From Actinomycetes bacterium (lineage in GTDB: Bacteria > Actinomycetota > Aquicultoria > CAJVYJ01), in assembly GCA_030597945.1 (NCBI GenBank), contig JAUVQW010000047.1, positions 1 through 8,015 on the forward strand: DNA of 8,015 nt. The letters run 5' to 3'. The notes under the pieces are model-generated. The model was given only the letters and a program-made list of their open reading frames with translations, was not told the origin of the DNA and ran no database searches. A program made the translations under genes and the position numbers. The stretch's first letter is position 1. Each line of letters opens with the position of its first letter. Below, one piece after another: positions 7,320 to 8,015 of this stretch.

Positions 7320-7375
7320 TTTTTTACCTTAAAAGAAGCTTTTCTATTATTGTATAACCTGATTCAAGCCTATAG

Positions 7376-8015
7376 CTAGAGCGAAGTGAGGTATTTTACT
7401 ATTTTCGAAGGTGTTATGGTCAATGCAATCTTGGCCCAAGAATCAAATTCGGACCTCATAGCTCGCCCCTCTTTAAAGGTCGGAGAAGAATCCAGATCCA
7501 CTTTTTTAATATCTTTTATGCAGAGACATCCTTTTTCGGACGTCGAAATGAGGCCAAGTTCATCTAATATTTTAAGGGGAGTTTTTTCAGTCGATTCCCC
7601 GTTCTCATTGGACCCTTCGGACAATTGAAGATACATCTTGGCAAGATCATCTCGTGATGGATAATATCTGCCGATAACGTCGAGATTGTTTAACAATTCT
7701 TCTCTTCCAAAAAGCAGGTGAACAAAGAGGGAAGTCTCCTTCTTTTTTAGACTGCTTAGTGTTTGAGAGAGCGACGCTAGTGAGTACGGCGGATGAAGAA
7801 AGATAAGATGATCTATACCGCCGCCAAGTGCACTAATGTCCCCGTCCCCGCTAACAGCTACTGATAATGCTTTATCTGATCTAAGGGCTTTTACTAATCT
7901 TTCTCTTACTTCTTTTGAATGCCCGCTGTGAAAAGGAAGAAGCGCGGGCTGACCAATAATATCTTTTAACTTTTTCGAGATGACAACAGTACTTTTCGGA
8001 TCTCGAACATGTACG
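7376..8015 (-). CDS. recJ: Single-stranded-DNA exonuclease RecJ, C-terminal part (5' end outside window)
   Basis: Only the last 212 codons are visible; the reading frame is open to the right edge, so the apparent TTG start near 7696 is internal. The DHH/DHHA1 catalytic domains of RecJ are outside the window. What is seen resembles the C-terminal extension of Gram-positive RecJ: a helicase-C-like stretch (visible residues about 26-85, with LLPFHSGHSKEVRERL, SVAVSG and IDHLIFLHPPYSLASLSQ), then RYYPSRDDLAKMYLQL (116-131), a winged-helix-like KILDELGLI, and a terminal KKVDLDSSPTFKEGRAMRSEF (about 170-190) that matches the DLxxSPxYxEG ending of many RecJ proteins. The family degrades ssDNA 5' to 3' in RecF-pathway recombination and mismatch repair. 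Position directly upstream of rel supports the call, as recJ commonly sits there in Gram-positive genomes. Without the catalytic half, the alternative is a standalone or split RecJ C-terminal protein. Stop TAG at 7376-7378. Confidence 0.82.
   Translation of the reverse strand, partial: VHVRDPKSTVVISKKLKDIIGQPALLPFHSGHSKEVRERLVKALRSDKALSVAVSGDGDISALGGGIDHLIFLHPPYSLASLSQTLSSLKKKETSLFVHLLFGREELLNNLDVIGRYYPSRDDLAKMYLQLSEGSNENGESTEKTPLKILDELGLISTSEKGCLCIKDIKKVDLDSSPTFKEGRAMRSEFDSWAKIALTITPSKIVKYLTSL

Noticed and set aside
7331..7345. Near-palindrome around AAGCTT between recJ and rel as a recJ terminator.
   Set aside because: Pairing is broken by mismatches and most of it is A/T; it also overlaps the region just before the rel ribosome site.
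7339..7367. TTGAAT at 7362-7367 as a -35 element for a rel promoter.
   Set aside because: No TATAAT-like sequence lies 16-18 bases downstream; the AT-rich TATACA is only five bases away.
7376..7696. A separate 106-residue protein starting at TTG 7694-7696.
   Set aside because: The frame continues without a stop to the right edge and reads as RecJ C-terminal sequence, so this is the end of a longer gene.

Overview
The window is a compact run of seven bacterial genes, all on the minus strand. In transcription order (high to low coordinates) they are: the 3' end of recJ (cut by the right edge), a bifunctional ppGpp synthetase/hydrolase (relA/rel), D-aminoacyl-tRNA deacylase (dtd), a glyoxalase-II-like metallo-beta-lactamase-fold hydrolase, a nitroreductase-family flavoprotein, histidyl-tRNA synthetase (hisS) and aspartyl-tRNA synthetase (aspS). 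I see no mobile element, CRISPR array, tRNA or rRNA gene, and no intergenic gap over about 125 bases.

The order recJ-rel-dtd-(MBL hydrolase)-hisS-aspS is a conserved neighbourhood of Bacillota and related Gram-positive lineages. The base composition is moderately AT-rich. The cysteine-rich insertion in HisRS is of a kind I associate with clostridia, while the synthetase core of Rel (RFKD, PKFNMYQSLHTTV) also looks like actinobacterial Rel. I therefore infer a Gram-positive-type bacterium, perhaps a deep-branching clostridium or low-GC actinomycete; the sequence alone does not settle which.

Layout. Bases 7376-8015 hold the RecJ C-terminus; a 56-base gap leads to rel. rel and dtd overlap by four bases (GTGA on the coding strand). 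The dtd stop codon directly abuts the ATG of the MBL hydrolase (TAGATG). These three genes are almost certainly co-transcribed and translationally coupled. A 104-base gap follows with a good sigma-70-type promoter (TTGAAC-17-TATATT) aimed at the nitroreductase. hisS follows 47 bases after the nitroreductase and aspS 13 bases after hisS, so nitroreductase-hisS-aspS may form a second transcript. The last 124 bases (1-124), downstream of aspS, hold no convincing gene or terminator.

Functional theme: translation quality and nutrient stress. HisRS and AspRS charge tRNA, Dtd removes mischarged D-amino acids, and Rel reads uncharged tRNA on stalled ribosomes and sets ppGpp levels. AspRS carries the His/Gly pair linked to non-discriminating enzymes, which predicts that this organism makes Asn-tRNA through Asp-tRNA(Asn) and a GatCAB amidotransferase.

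Most of the window is ordinary core genome. I found no undescribed system. The points worth a second look are the predicted AspRS specificity, the helicase-like but motif-stripped segment of RecJ, the nitroreductase inserted with its own promoter, the missing apt and T-box, and a marked excess of GATC.
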